DNA from: Hyphobacterium sp. CCMP332
GTDB taxonomy: Bacteria > Bacteroidota > Bacteroidia > Cytophagales > CCMP332
Length of the DNA: 64,000 nucleotides
Direction: 5' to 3'
Assembly (NCBI GenBank): GCA_014323545.1
Contig: CP058647.1
Location: forward strand, 2,210,001 to 2,274,000
Below the pieces are notes generated by a model that ran no database searches, was not told the origin of the DNA, and was given only the letters and a program-made list of their open reading frames with translations. The position numbers were made by a program, and so were the translations under genes. Of the stretch, positions 46,060-54,194 are shown piece by piece; position 1 is the first letter of the stretch; the number at the start of each line of letters is the position of its first letter.

Positions 46060-46694
46060 GCCGTAATCATATTTCGTTTGATTGCACCTTCATAGCAGCC
46101 AAGTTCTAACCTGTCAATTTCAAATTCAAATCTGCGCATATCATCATAACGTTCCTCAACGAACTTCTTGCCTTGATGATAAAATGAAAATGTACTATCT
46201 GAAAATTTAATTTCAATAACCTTGAAATTTTCCATTAGGGAAGTATCTATTTTAAGTTCAAATGCGTATTCTTTGGAGGGTTTTTTGAAATAATAATAGT
46301 CAAATGCATCCTTTTCTAAGAGCAAAATGCTATCTCCTTGCCAAATCATCCTTTTTCTTAAACCTGCAATCCAGCTAACCCAAGATTGCTCGATAATACC
46401 ATTTGGATGATATTCAATAGTGGAAGTCAAACCAGAATTGTATTTAGGGCCATCGTAACGCCGCCAGACTCCGATTTTTTTTCCATTTTCATATTCACCA
46501 ATTCCGGATATGAATAACTTGCCTTTTGGATCTCCACAAAACATGAGTTTTGTATCATATTCTATCCATTTACCTTGTTTTAGCCCGTCGCTATCAATGC
46601 AATTAACTAAATCACCAGTTTCAGTAGTATCACATATCTGACTGAAACTCGGGTTTATATTAAAAAGAAAAATTGAAAATATTATTAACCTCAT
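46044..46694 (-). CDS. Exported protein, paralogue of 58284 gene
   Basis: 216 aa with signal peptide about 1-18. The mature start CDTTETGDLVNCIDSDGLKQ followed by GKWIEYD is a MORN-like/toxin_15-like segment found in many Bacteroidota exported proteins. Weakly similar over its full length to the protein at 58284, with the same start and end motifs (EIDRLELGCYEG). Final PNIR and TAA come from attC site 25. Function unknown. Confidence 0.65.
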   Translation of the reverse strand: MRLIIFSIFLFNINPSFSQICDTTETGDLVNCIDSDGLKQGKWIEYDTKLMFCGDPKGKLFISGIGEYENGKKIGVWRRYDGPKYNSGLTSTIEYHPNGIIEQSWVSWIAGLRKRMIWQGDSILLLEKDAFDYYYFKKPSKEYAFELKIDTSLMENFKVIEIKFSDSTFSFYHQGKKFVEERYDDMRRFEFEIDRLELGCYEGAIKRNMITAPNIR

Positions 46695-46703
46695 AATTAT
46701 TGC

Positions 46704-46836
46704 ACCTAACGGTTTAGGCTATGATTTCGGCGTGGATTTAGACCGCAGGATGAAATCCGCATAGAAATCACTGTGTATTTACGATTTATTGTCTTGTTGA
46801 TTTACATGCCACGCTGAATTATAGCCTGTGTTGTGC
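46704..46836 (-). repeat. attC-like site 26
   Basis: 133 bp; left ACCTAAC, right GTTGTGC. Arms GGCTATGATTTCGGCGTGG / CCACGCTGAATTATAGCC with an AT-rich loop. Long-loop family. Confidence 0.88.
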
Positions 46837-46845
46837 GTTCATGCT

Positions 46846-47460
46846 TTATTCTAATATGAATTCTTTATATTGCTTCTCTCTCTTTTTGCTCCCTTGTTTT
46901 CCTAAATTACGCAATGCATTTGGAGAAGGAGAATACAGAATTCTTACGTTATACTTAGTGCCGTTTATTATTATTGATTGAATTTTTCTATTCTCTTTAT
47001 TAATTGAGTGGTAAGTATTGAAATGCAGATTCATCTGCTTTTTCACAAATTCACTTGTGTATATCAGAATACTTATTTGTGGATTTTTACGAAGTAGTTC
47101 TCCTAGGTCTTTGTGTTCAATATTTGTAAGATCTTCGTCTGCAGCGGAATCATTTTTATGAATACACTTGTCAATAATATCAGAAATTCCAATTCCGTGT
47201 TTTGTCAAAAAGTTTTTTCGTTCACTAATTGCTTTTTTAGAATTTGAATATTCTAATTCAATGTCAAAAACATTTTCAATAATCGGCCAAAATGCATTGT
47301 CCCTACTACCATAGTAGAAGTTAACGTCTTCCTTATAGATTTCTTTGTATTGGGTGCAAAATCTTGGAGGTGGAATTGTTCCAATAATTAATTTGTTGGA
47401 ATCAACTGGGATAAATGGTTTATAAGGATGAATCGATTTCAATTCTTTTTCTCTTCGCAT
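46846..47460 (-). CDS. Uracil-DNA glycosylase-fold protein
   Basis: 204 aa from the ATG at 47460. KLIIGTIPPPRFC and NFYYGSRDNAFWPII are the characteristic motifs of the MUG/TDG-like UDG superfamily, and ILYSPSPNALRNLG supplies the second active-site loop. Members excise damaged bases or are of unknown activity in phage and defence contexts. No partner gene in the cassette. Confidence 0.8.
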   Translation of the reverse strand: MRREKELKSIHPYKPFIPVDSNKLIIGTIPPPRFCTQYKEIYKEDVNFYYGSRDNAFWPIIENVFDIELEYSNSKKAISERKNFLTKHGIGISDIIDKCIHKNDSAADEDLTNIEHKDLGELLRKNPQISILIYTSEFVKKQMNLHFNTYHSINKENRKIQSIIINGTKYNVRILYSPSPNALRNLGKQGSKKREKQYKEFILE

Positions 47461-47463
47461 GAC

Positions 47464-47595
47464 GCACAACGGTCCTGGCTATAGCAAGTTCGGGATTTTG
47501 AAACCGCTTTCTTGTCTGCTCACCATAAATTTATTTAGTTGTAATATCTTCATTTTTAACTATACAGCCCGCATTTGCTGTAGCCGATGTTGTGC
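47464..47595 (-). repeat. attC-like site 27
   Basis: 132 bp; left GCACAAC, right GTTGTGC, perfectly complementary. Arms GGCTATAGCAAGTTCGGG / CCCGCATTTGCTGTAGCC. Long-loop family. Confidence 0.88.
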
Positions 47596-47602
47596 AACGT
47601 AT

Positions 47603-48106
47603 TTATTTTTCTGGATACTTTTCATAAGCTAATTTGTCAATTTCAGATTCAGACAATCCTTTTGCTCTTAATTCACGACAATATGTAGCTCGTAATCCTG
47701 CTAAATCGTCAAACGGGTTATTAATTAGAATTGCTTTATGCTCTTTTCTCTCTCTTTCTTCCCACTCCTTGTTTAAAGCACCGAGTAACTCTTCCTGCTT
47801 CGCAAATATTATTCTTCGAGAATCCTTGTCTTCAATTCGATTTGTCAATTCATAATCACAAGCCATCGAAAAAGTCACACCTGAAAAAATCCAATACATT
47901 AAGTCATTTAAGTCGGACGTGACTTTTCTTTCGTATTCAGTTCCCCTTTCTGAAATCACAAAATGATAAAGTCCTGAATTTTCAACTTCAATATTTGGTG
48001 TTGCATCTCCAATTGGAGTGCTAAAAGTTGGCATTAAGTGTGTCGGTGCGTTAATTCTCCTTGCTAAGTCCTTAGCCAAATTTTGTATTTCAGATAGCGA
48101 CTTCAT
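47603..48106 (-). CDS. Imm63-like immunity protein
   Basis: 167 aa from the ATG at 48106. VISERGTEYERKVTSDLNDL, then MYWIFSGVTFSMACDYELTN and DSRRIIFAKQEELLGALNKE fit the Imm63 family of polymorphic-toxin immunity proteins as I remember it. No cognate toxin is in the cassette, as typical for orphan immunity genes that protect against neighbours' toxins. Confirmation needs a profile search. Confidence 0.65.
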   Translation of the reverse strand: MKSLSEIQNLAKDLARRINAPTHLMPTFSTPIGDATPNIEVENSGLYHFVISERGTEYERKVTSDLNDLMYWIFSGVTFSMACDYELTNRIEDKDSRRIIFAKQEELLGALNKEWEERERKEHKAILINNPFDDLAGLRATYCRELRAKGLSESEIDKLAYEKYPEK

Positions 48107-48114
48107 TTTATGTT

Positions 48115-48167
48115 GCACAACGGAAATTATAAAACCCGTTTTAATGGGGTTTTATATAGTGTTAGCT
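48115..48167 (-). repeat. attC-like site 28
   Basis: 53 bp; left GCACAAC, right GTTAGCT. Arms ATTATAAAACCC / GGGGTTTTATAT with a 7-9 base loop. Identical to site 39. Confidence 0.88.
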
Positions 48168-48185
48168 CTCGTATTTTCTAATTAT

Positions 48186-48773
48186 TTAGTTCTTTGTAAA
48201 CTCTAATTTTTCAACCATATTTTTATATTCATAAACAACATCCTTTGGTATTAGTTTTTCATTTGAATAATGAACAACCTTTATTTCTGCAATTTTTGAT
48301 TCATTACCGGGTGTCAAACATAAGTACCCATCGTGGGATATGTATTCCCGATTTGTGCCTTGATTCGTGCTATCTCTGAAAGTCCCATCAAACTGTAAAC
48401 AAGTTGTATTTTTAAATCCTACAATGTTAAAATGAAGACTTTTCATTTCATATGGGTTCATCCTTTTTTCCATATAGCTTTCAGCAAATTTGATGAATTC
48501 ATCTGTATCGCTAAACTTTTGTTCTTCAAATGTTCTGACGCTTATTATTGTCGATGAATTTTTTGATGATTTTTTAAAAGTGATTGAATTATCATCTTTT
48601 AAGTCAAATGTATAGGTTGAATCAGGTATTTCATTCAGCAAGATGCTTTCTATTTGATAAGATTTTCATCCTGTTTTGAGTCCTTTTTGCTTGTCTGAAT
48701 TTCTCTTACATCCAACAATCATAGTTAAAAGAATTACAAACAGAATTAGATTAAAGGTGTTTTTTGTTTTCAT
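48186..48773 (-). pseudogene. Lipoprotein cassette copy 1, internal stop
   Basis: Second copy of the 195-aa lipoprotein at 56601. Around 48664-48672 one base is inserted and one deleted relative to the intact copy, changing KTDEK to KTG-stop; the frame then resumes. The signal peptide part is cut off, leaving an ORF of 151 codons from 48641 without a secretion signal. The rest of the 687-bp unit is the same as at 56530-57216 by eye. Confidence 0.85.
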
Positions 48774-48794
48774 TTCATTTTTTGTTTATATGAG

Positions 48795-48956
48795 AGCTAA
48801 CGCACAGCTATGATGAGTGGGGATTAGAAAGCACTAATCTCTCGTCTCGCAGATAGCCACGCCTTGATTTAAATTTAAAACTTGTGGCGGAATTTCCAAT
48901 CCCCACAGAAATATCCTGACCGATGAAACCCCATTCATTCATAGCATATGTTGGCA
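48795..48956 (-). repeat. attC-like site 29 (162-bp family)
   Basis: 162 bp; left AGCTAAC, right GTTGGCA. About 11 differences from site 23. Serves the two-gene cassette at 48962-49817. Confidence 0.85.
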
Positions 48957-48961
48957 TGCGT

Positions 48962-49351
48962 TTATTCACCAGTTATCCATTTAATAATAAGTTGGAAATT
49001 ACCAGAAATAAAGCCTAATACACTACTGAGAATAAGAATGACCCACCAATATTTAAGTTGAAAAATATTGCCTTTCAACTGCTTGATTGTTAGTTCCTTA
49101 ATCTTAGATTCTGTCTCTTCACCTTCTTGCAGTTTATTTTTCCAGTTGACATACCCTCCAAGATCAATTACCTCTTGTCCCAATGAAGTTAAATCATATG
49201 AGTAGTTGTTCTTCTCATAAACCATGTTCTCTCTTTCCAATCGTTTTAATGCTTTATGAAGGTGATCAGGGGTACTTTGAGATGCAGCAAAGAATCCTTT
49301 ACTTTCTATCTCATTCAGAACTTGATCTATATGTTCAGGTTCGATTGACAT
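48962..49351 (-). CDS. Winged-helix protein with C-terminal membrane segment
   Basis: 129 aa from the ATG at 49351 (MSIEPEHIDQVLNEIESKGF). N-terminal winged-helix-like part (HKALKRLERENMVYEKNNYS) and one C-terminal membrane helix (YWWVILILSSVLGFISG). Start overlaps none of the known family borders; no function is known. It lies 4 bp downstream of the 49356 gene, so the two are co-transcribed. Confidence 0.6.
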   Translation of the reverse strand: MSIEPEHIDQVLNEIESKGFFAASQSTPDHLHKALKRLERENMVYEKNNYSYDLTSLGQEVIDLGGYVNWKNKLQEGEETESKIKELTIKQLKGNIFQLKYWWVILILSSVLGFISGNFQLIIKWITGE

Positions 49352-49355
49352 TTTA

Positions 49356-49817
49356 TCAACTTTTCTTTGATGCCCAATATTGATCAAGGTCCTCAGGCGT
49401 TTTTAGCACCCATCCATCAATGTTGATGGTTGCCAAACCAGTTTCAAGGTCTTCCTTCATCATATCGTATCGAGCTTGTTCATTCTCCTTATTTGTAGAT
49501 GTTTCTATGGATTTAATAGAATCATTGAATTCCTCGCAACACTTTTTCCAAAGGTCAGACTCAGGAGAGTCGGATGTATAAACAATAATTGGTTTTTCTT
49601 TTTGCCAGTTCGTGAATTCTATCAATTCTCTAAATATGATTCGTTTTTGGTCATCAGTTAGATCATTGCCTTCGAATGCATCGTCCATGTAAATTCTTCG
49701 ACCATCAATCCAAGTTGACCAGATCTCAATTTCCAATTGACCAAGTTGATAGATGATGCCTTCGCCTCTAAAGCCATATTTGATATGAGGAAATTTGTTC
49801 TTGCGAAATAGTCCCAT
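49356..49817 (-). CDS. Hypothetical cytoplasmic protein
   Basis: 153 aa from the ATG at 49817 (MGLFRKNKFPHIKYGFRGEG). Mixed alpha/beta with YMDDAFEGNDLTDDQKRIIF in the middle and INIDGWVLKTPEDLDQYWAS at the end. Resembles small immunity-type proteins of bacterial cassettes only in general character; no family assigned. Companion of the winged-helix membrane protein. Confidence 0.6.
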   Translation of the reverse strand: MGLFRKNKFPHIKYGFRGEGIIYQLGQLEIEIWSTWIDGRRIYMDDAFEGNDLTDDQKRIIFRELIEFTNWQKEKPIIVYTSDSPESDLWKKCCEEFNDSIKSIETSTNKENEQARYDMMKEDLETGLATINIDGWVLKTPEDLDQYWASKKS

Positions 49818-49832
49818 AGTGTAGAGTATGCA

Positions 49833-49912
49833 TGCCAACGATTAGTGTAAAGTACGTAGCTTGGAAATGAGCGATGGGCCTAAGGGGCTATGAACTTTAC
49901 ACATTGTTAGCT
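49833..49912 (-). repeat. attC-like site 30 (PIN cassette copy 2)
   Basis: 80 bp; left TGCCAAC, right GTTAGCT. Same as site 21 from the base before AAC onward; the outermost bases differ because they belong to the neighbouring cassette. Confidence 0.9.
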
Positions 49913-50046
49913 TTTGCGGAATTCCTTTTTTTGAAATATTCCAACACTTCTTTTGCAGATTTTCCTTCTGTTTCTTTTGCAATTCTTGCGCGTGACTTCC
50001 TCACTGATTCTACGCAATCAAATTCTTTTTTAATCTTAGTTTTCAT
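49897..50046 (-). CDS. Small protein paired with PIN toxin, copy 2
   Basis: 49 aa, same sequence as the protein at 42997. C-terminal ANNV and TAA are encoded in attC site 30. Two identical antitoxin candidates in one array could cross-neutralise both PIN copies. Confidence 0.7.
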   Translation of the reverse strand: MKTKIKKEFDCVESVRKSRARIAKETEGKSAKEVLEYFKKRNSAKANNV

Positions 50047-50494
50047 AATCTACAACATCTCTTGGTGATCTAATTTCAATAGTTTTATATCCATTTAAAA
50101 GATTTATTGCATTATATCCTTGAATTCTGTGAATATTAACAATGTGTTTAAAATTCCAACTAACTAACAAATCTGCTTTTAATATCGTTGCAATTGCTAT
50201 GTGATAACAATCAGCGACACTGGACTTGCCAACTACGCCTTCAGATAAATAATTATTTGCCAATTCTATAGATTCTTTAGTAAGAAGGACCTTTTTAATA
50301 TGGCTTGAAGGGAAATTTTTATAGAAATTTCTGACCTTAATAGGTGCATCATTCAACTCATCAATAGCAACATTAGACACCAATAAATGCATTTTAGATT
50401 TTAAAATCTGTTCGAAGAAAAGTTTTGACCAGTATTCAAATTCAGGATCAAAAACTCCACCAAAGACAGACGTATCAACATAAATTGATTTCAT
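50036..50494 (-). CDS. PIN-domain protein (VapC-like), copy 2
   Basis: 152 aa, same as the protein at 43136 at every residue. Being unchanged, the duplication is recent. The two copies share leader, genes and attC but have different flanking cassettes. Confidence 0.85.
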   Translation of the reverse strand: MKSIYVDTSVFGGVFDPEFEYWSKLFFEQILKSKMHLLVSNVAIDELNDAPIKVRNFYKNFPSSHIKKVLLTKESIELANNYLSEGVVGKSSVADCYHIAIATILKADLLVSWNFKHIVNIHRIQGYNAINLLNGYKTIEIRSPRDVVDYEN

Positions 50495-50531
50495 TGCTTT
50501 AAAGATAGGAATTCTGTCTTTTTTAAGTAAA

Positions 50532-50765
50532 AGCTAACGCCCATGTATGAGGCGTGTGCTCTCACTTTGTGGACAGCACTAAAATAGTGAAGTCTGCCGG
50601 TGCTTCCAAAGTTTGTAGAAAGCACTGCGTTCTGAAAGTGAAAAAATCCCGCGAACTAAAGTTTCCAAACATCACAAGCCTTTCTCGGTGGCAGACTCAC
50701 GGTCGAATCCCACTGAAGTTTTTAGAAAGCACGTAAGCACATGCCTGTCATACATATTGTTATAG
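50532..50765 (-). repeat. attC-like site 31 (234 bp, longest)
   Basis: Left AGCTAAC, right GTTATAG. Outer arms ATGTATGAGGCGTGTGCT / AGCACATGCCTGTCATACAT. The 190-bp interior has further inverted segments (CAGTGGGATTC type and GTCTGCC/GGCAGAC). No ORF of note inside. Confidence 0.8.
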
Positions 50766-50769
50766 GGCT

Positions 50770-51237
50770 TTATTTATATCTTCCGTTCTGGATGAAATCG
50801 TTCGCCAGATTCAGTAAATATGCTTCTTCCTTGTTGTCAATAGAACCTAGAAACTCAATCAACAGTTCTTCGGTATTTATTAGCTCGACAGTTTTGTTTG
50901 CTGTTACGGCTATTATGTATGTTGAGCAGAGGACATCTTCACAATTAAAGAACCCAAACTGATTAGTCTCTCGTTTTGGAATTTTCACCCGTTTCGGCTT
51001 GGTTCCGATTGAAATTATTAGTTCACTAAGTTCGTAACCTCTGTCTCCTCTAACTTCAAAATAAACATAGTCTTTATCCTTGTTCGGGATGATTTTTGTG
51101 TAAAGTTCAGGCCCGTATTGGTCGAATGTTTGGATGCTGTCAGATGTTGTTGAAACAGGTTGTTCTGGTTTTGATTGAGCCAGAGTTATAGTTGTTCCAT
51201 GTGTTAGAGCTAAGATTAGATAGAGGAAGTTTTTCAT
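50770..51237 (-). CDS. Small exported protein, unknown
   Basis: 155 aa from the ATG at 51237. Signal peptide about 1-20 (MKNFLYLILALTHGTTITLA). The mature part has beta strands (DYVYFEVRGDRGYELSELII) and a Cys pair (FGFFNCEDVLCST). No family recognised. Confidence 0.6.
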   Translation of the reverse strand: MKNFLYLILALTHGTTITLAQSKPEQPVSTTSDSIQTFDQYGPELYTKIIPNKDKDYVYFEVRGDRGYELSELIISIGTKPKRVKIPKRETNQFGFFNCEDVLCSTYIIAVTANKTVELINTEELLIEFLGSIDNKEEAYLLNLANDFIQNGRYK

Positions 51238-51251
51238 GTTGCAGATATGCC

Positions 51252-51369
51252 CTATAACGTCCAGATATGGCACGTGCCTCTGGACTTTTTAAATAGATAC
51301 TAAAGTATGGGATTTGCACAGCACTTTCAAGTAGCTACGTAGAGGCATGTACTATATCGTTTGTTAGCG
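51252..51369 (-). repeat. attC-like site 32
   Basis: 118 bp; left CTATAAC, right GTTAGCG. Arms AGATATGGCACGTGCCTC / GAGGCATGTACTATATC. Intact counterpart of decayed site 11. Confidence 0.87.
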
Positions 51370-51591
51370 GGATGTTGATTTATCTTCCACACTTATATGT
51401 TCTAATATATCTCCTGGTTGACATTCCAACGCACCACAAATAGCTTCTAGTGTTGTAAACCGTATGGCTTTGGCTTTTCCAGTTTTAAGGTTAGAAAGAT
51501 TTGAAAGTGTAATTTCAACTCTTTCAGAAAGCTCATTGAGTGACATTTTACGTTTTGCCATCATTACATCTAAATTCACAATAATCGGCAT
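51364..51591 (-). CDS. YozG-like XRE transcriptional regulator
   Basis: 75 aa single HTH_XRE domain: MMAKRKMSLNELSERVEITL and ICGALECQPGDILEH are the family marks. Located 3 bp after a DUF2975 membrane gene, the standard pairing of YozG/YoaS-type loci in many phyla. Probably regulates its partner. Stop is in attC site 32. Confidence 0.85.
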   Translation of the reverse strand: MPIIVNLDVMMAKRKMSLNELSERVEITLSNLSNLKTGKAKAIRFTTLEAICGALECQPGDILEHISVEDKSTSR

Positions 51592-51594
51592 AAT

Positions 51595-52131
51595 TCAAAC
51601 TGTTAAGTCATTTTCCATTTGAATCTCTAAGCCTTTTTTGAAGATATATGCTATCAAGTATATAACTGCAGCCATCAGGATAAATGCTTGACTGTCTACC
51701 CAAAACTGTGCTAGTGTATCGAGTTCGTAACCACGTTTTCCTAAATTTTTGGAGGATTGTCTTGCTATATGGCTAATTACACCAATTGAAAGCGTATAGT
51801 ACGAAATCTTAGTTATCTGATTTGAAACGAAACTGTTGAAAGGTCTTGATAGATCAATTTTTTGGATAAGTCTTATCACGATATAGAACAAATGAGCTTT
51901 CAGTATAGCTACAGTTAAAACAAAAGAATACATCCCGAAAAAAGCCCATTTGCTTTGTTCATACAAAGATCTCAGGTCTAATTCTTCATATAGACTACCC
52001 ACAAGTTCGGGGTTAACTATACTAAATACGAAATTGATTATCAAGCCACCAGCATTTATTGATAGCACAATAAAAATTACCCAAGAAGCTATTTGTAGAC
52101 CTTTAAAGACAAGATTAGTTTTATACGACAT
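51595..52131 (-). CDS. DUF2975 membrane protein
   Basis: 178 aa with four membrane segments (about 11-35, 62-88, 104-130, 143-165). FVSNQITKISYYTLSIGVIS and FILMAAVIYLIAYIFKKGLE match DUF2975. Function unknown; paired with an XRE regulator in the same cassette. Cassettes with two cooperating genes are a minority here outside TA modules. Confidence 0.82.
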   Translation of the reverse strand: MSYKTNLVFKGLQIASWVIFIVLSINAGGLIINFVFSIVNPELVGSLYEELDLRSLYEQSKWAFFGMYSFVLTVAILKAHLFYIVIRLIQKIDLSRPFNSFVSNQITKISYYTLSIGVISHIARQSSKNLGKRGYELDTLAQFWVDSQAFILMAAVIYLIAYIFKKGLEIQMENDLTV

Positions 52132-52255
52132 AATTATAGTGTTTAGATTTATGTCACAAATATCATTAAATATATATTGATAAACAATAAATATAAATTG
52201 AAAATCAAATTATTTTACTTATTGAGCTCCACAATTACCTTGATATGGTCATTCC

Positions 52256-52324
52256 CGCTAACGCTTAGGCTAAGATAAGTAAACGGTTTGGTGGGTTAGG
52301 TATTTATCTTAGCCGATGTTGTAG
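52256..52324 (-). repeat. attC-like site 33
   Basis: 69 bp; left CGCTAAC, right GTTGTAG. Arms GGCTAAGATAAGTAAAC / TATTTATCTTAGCC. Family with sites 36 and 38; loop identical to site 38 by eye. The 130 bp to the DUF2975 start hold no ORF. Confidence 0.88.
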
Positions 52325-52332
52325 TGAGTTTT

Positions 52333-52872
52333 TCAATAAATCATAAGAGCATCGGTTTCGTATGGATAAGTTTTAATTATCTCTTTTCCATTACTTACTA
52401 ATCCTTTCCTGCTCAGTTTTTTTATTAGTTTCTCAGGTATATTTTGATCTTCAATTTTCAACTGAAAAACATTTGATCTTCCCACCTTTCTTTGACCTTT
52501 AAAATTTCCTAAATAATATGTTTTACCTTTTTCAAATTCAATGACACCAAAAAAATCTGTCATTTCTTTTGACTTATTTATGTATGAAAAATCACCCAAC
52601 GGGACTTCTATTTTTGAAATTATATACTTTCCTGAAGGAAGATTTTCTATCAAACTATGTTGAGACATTAGTCCTAATGATTTGCTTCTCCAAGATTTTT
52701 GTGATTCTAGATTTTTTACAGTGATTACTATTCCAACGCCACTTTGCATTGCACCTTTTGAAGTTGCCGAAATTGCAACATTTACATTTTCATTTGAGGT
52801 ATTAAACAAAAATGAAGTCAGAAGAACCGATGAAAGTAGATATCCGAAGATTATTATATACTTATATCTCAT
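52333..52872 (-). CDS. Exported protein, unknown
   Basis: 179 aa with an N-terminal hydrophobic segment about 5-24 (signal or anchor). Beta-rich domain: GAMQSGVGIVITVKNLESQK, then GKYIISKIEVPLGDF and EFEKGKTYYLGNFKG, similar in pattern to carboxypeptidase-regulatory-like or DUF2846-type domains. No firm family. Confidence 0.6.
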   Translation of the reverse strand: MRYKYIIIFGYLLSSVLLTSFLFNTSNENVNVAISATSKGAMQSGVGIVITVKNLESQKSWRSKSLGLMSQHSLIENLPSGKYIISKIEVPLGDFSYINKSKEMTDFFGVIEFEKGKTYYLGNFKGQRKVGRSNVFQLKIEDQNIPEKLIKKLSRKGLVSNGKEIIKTYPYETDALMIY

Positions 52873-52885
52873 GTTTTAAAATTCA

Positions 52886-52961
52886 CTACAACGTTCAGCT
52901 AAAGTACGTGCTCTTTGAAGGTAAAGTCAAGGGAGAGCATGGCCTTTAGCATATGTTAGGC
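52886..52961 (-). repeat. attC-like site 34
   Basis: 76 bp; left CTACAAC, right GTTAGGC. Arms GCTAAAGTACGTGCTC / GAGCATGGCCTTTAGC. 76-bp family. TAA of the RelE gene lies in the right box. Confidence 0.9.
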
Positions 52962-53267
52962 AAAGTATTCATCTATTTCTTTTTGGATTTTATCCGGATC
53001 TTGTCTGTTGTCAAAGACGGTAATAATCTCTATTTCATCTTTTATTATTCTGTAGATGTAAGAGTTCTGTTTGTTTAAAACGCATTTAAAAATACCTGGA
53101 TGGCTCTGAGATTCCTGATGACTCTTGGGGAACTGGGCAATACTTTTAAATGAAGCGAAGAGTTTTTTCTGAAATTCTCTTTTAACTTTTTCAGACCATT
53201 CTCTATCTAAATAGTCATAAATCGAATCTAATTTGAATTCTGCAAGTGGCGATAAATAGACTTTCAA
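52956..53267 (-). CDS. RelE/ParE superfamily toxin
   Basis: 103 aa, TTG start at 53267. KVYLSPLAEFKLDSIYDYLD, then QFPKSHQESQSHPGIFKCVL and YIYRIIKDEIEIITVFDNRQ with the DNRQDP motif. The branch is the same as that of the toxin at 39827. Three bp after its antitoxin. Confidence 0.85.
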   Translation of the reverse strand: MKVYLSPLAEFKLDSIYDYLDREWSEKVKREFQKKLFASFKSIAQFPKSHQESQSHPGIFKCVLNKQNSYIYRIIKDEIEIITVFDNRQDPDKIQKEIDEYFA

Positions 53268-53270
53268 GCT

Positions 53271-53489
53271 TTATGAAACTTTTTTCATATAGTCTTCCAA
53301 TGAAATTCGTTTTCCTGAATTCAATTGATTCAGTCCGATTTCAATTTCATTTTTTTCTTGAGGTGATAATTCAAGGAAAAAATCTTTCTCATTGGACTTT
53401 AAAGCATCTAGAATTTTATTCAAAACGGATTGATTGTCTATTTCAAGGATCAATTTAACTAATTCTAATTTAGATGACTGAATATCCAT
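53271..53489 (-). CDS. Antitoxin-like small protein
   Basis: 72 aa. MDIQSSKLELVKLILEIDNQ at the N-terminus and LSPQEKNEIEIGLNQLNSGK, RISLEDYMKKV at the C-terminus. This is the common Bacteroidota antitoxin type for DNRQDP toxins (addiction-module component, LxxEEKxxIxxGLxxLxxG). Directly precedes the toxin. Confidence 0.82.
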   Translation of the reverse strand: MDIQSSKLELVKLILEIDNQSVLNKILDALKSNEKDFFLELSPQEKNEIEIGLNQLNSGKRISLEDYMKKVS

Positions 53490-53567
53490 AAAAGCGCTTT
53501 ATGTAAAGTTAAAGATTTTTTGATATCCATTTAAAAAGTTAAATTCTGTTTAATGGAAATATATTTT

Positions 53568-53643
53568 GCCTAACGTTCAGCTAAAGTACGTGCTCAGCGC
53601 TGGCAAAGTCAAGGGAGAGCATGAACTTTAGCATTTGTTGGCT
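53568..53643 (-). repeat. attC-like site 35
   Basis: 76 bp; left GCCTAAC, right GTTGGCT. Arms GCTAAAGTACGTGCTC / GAGCATGAACTTTAGC. Same as site 37 from AAC onward. Confidence 0.9.
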
Positions 53644-53650
53644 TACGTTT

Positions 53651-53956
53651 TCAAATTCCCTTAAGTTTATTAGGATTTCTTGAAGTGTGAAAAACACGCG
53701 AAACAATTATGTATTGCTTGTCTCTTCTATAAATAATTTTGTAGCTCCAAACCACAATGAATCTGTACTCGTTTTTCATATGGGCAAGTAGAGGCTCTTT
53801 TTTGCCCATTTCTGGATTCTTTTCTAATAATGAAGAGCTTTGGAGAATTTTGTTCTTAATTATCTTAGCGGCAGATATTCCTCTATCTTCTAAAACAAAT
53901 TTCACCTCTTTTTCAAATTGACTAAAGGCCTTTTTTGTCCAAATTACTTCAGCCAT
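53651..53956 (-). CDS. RelE/ParE superfamily toxin, copy 1
   Basis: 101 aa. MAEVIWTKKAFSQFEKEVKF, then KEPLLAHMKNEYRFIVVWSY, KIIYRRDKQYIIVSRVFHTS and RNPNKL. Differs from the copy at 55365 at one residue (Ser in place of Thr in LQSSSLLEK). Overlaps its antitoxin by 13 bp. Confidence 0.86.
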   Translation of the reverse strand: MAEVIWTKKAFSQFEKEVKFVLEDRGISAAKIIKNKILQSSSLLEKNPEMGKKEPLLAHMKNEYRFIVVWSYKIIYRRDKQYIIVSRVFHTSRNPNKLKGI

Positions 53957-54132
53957 TCTTTTGACTTATCCTCAACTTCTTTTTGAGTAAGTGTTTCTCC
54001 TTGCTCTACTTGTTTTTCGGATTCTTCTATATCTACAAGGAGTGCAAATTGCTCATATACATCTTCAACTGTTGAATTATTTGTTAAAGACTCAGCAATT
54101 TTAATTAAATGATCTTTCAATTTTGTTTCCAT
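53944..54132 (-). CDS. Antitoxin, copy 1
   Basis: 62 aa from the ATG at 54132 (METKLKDHLIKIAESLTNNS). Acidic, with EQGETLTQKEVEDKSKEWLK at the end, the typical toxin-binding tail of Phd/YefM-like antitoxins. Same as the protein at 55658. Confidence 0.8.
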   Translation of the reverse strand: METKLKDHLIKIAESLTNNSTVEDVYEQFALLVDIEESEKQVEQGETLTQKEVEDKSKEWLK

Positions 54133-54194
54133 ATTATTTGAACAAGGCAATAAGAATAAAAATACAAATTCTAAAATAAATGATTAAAAATGGA

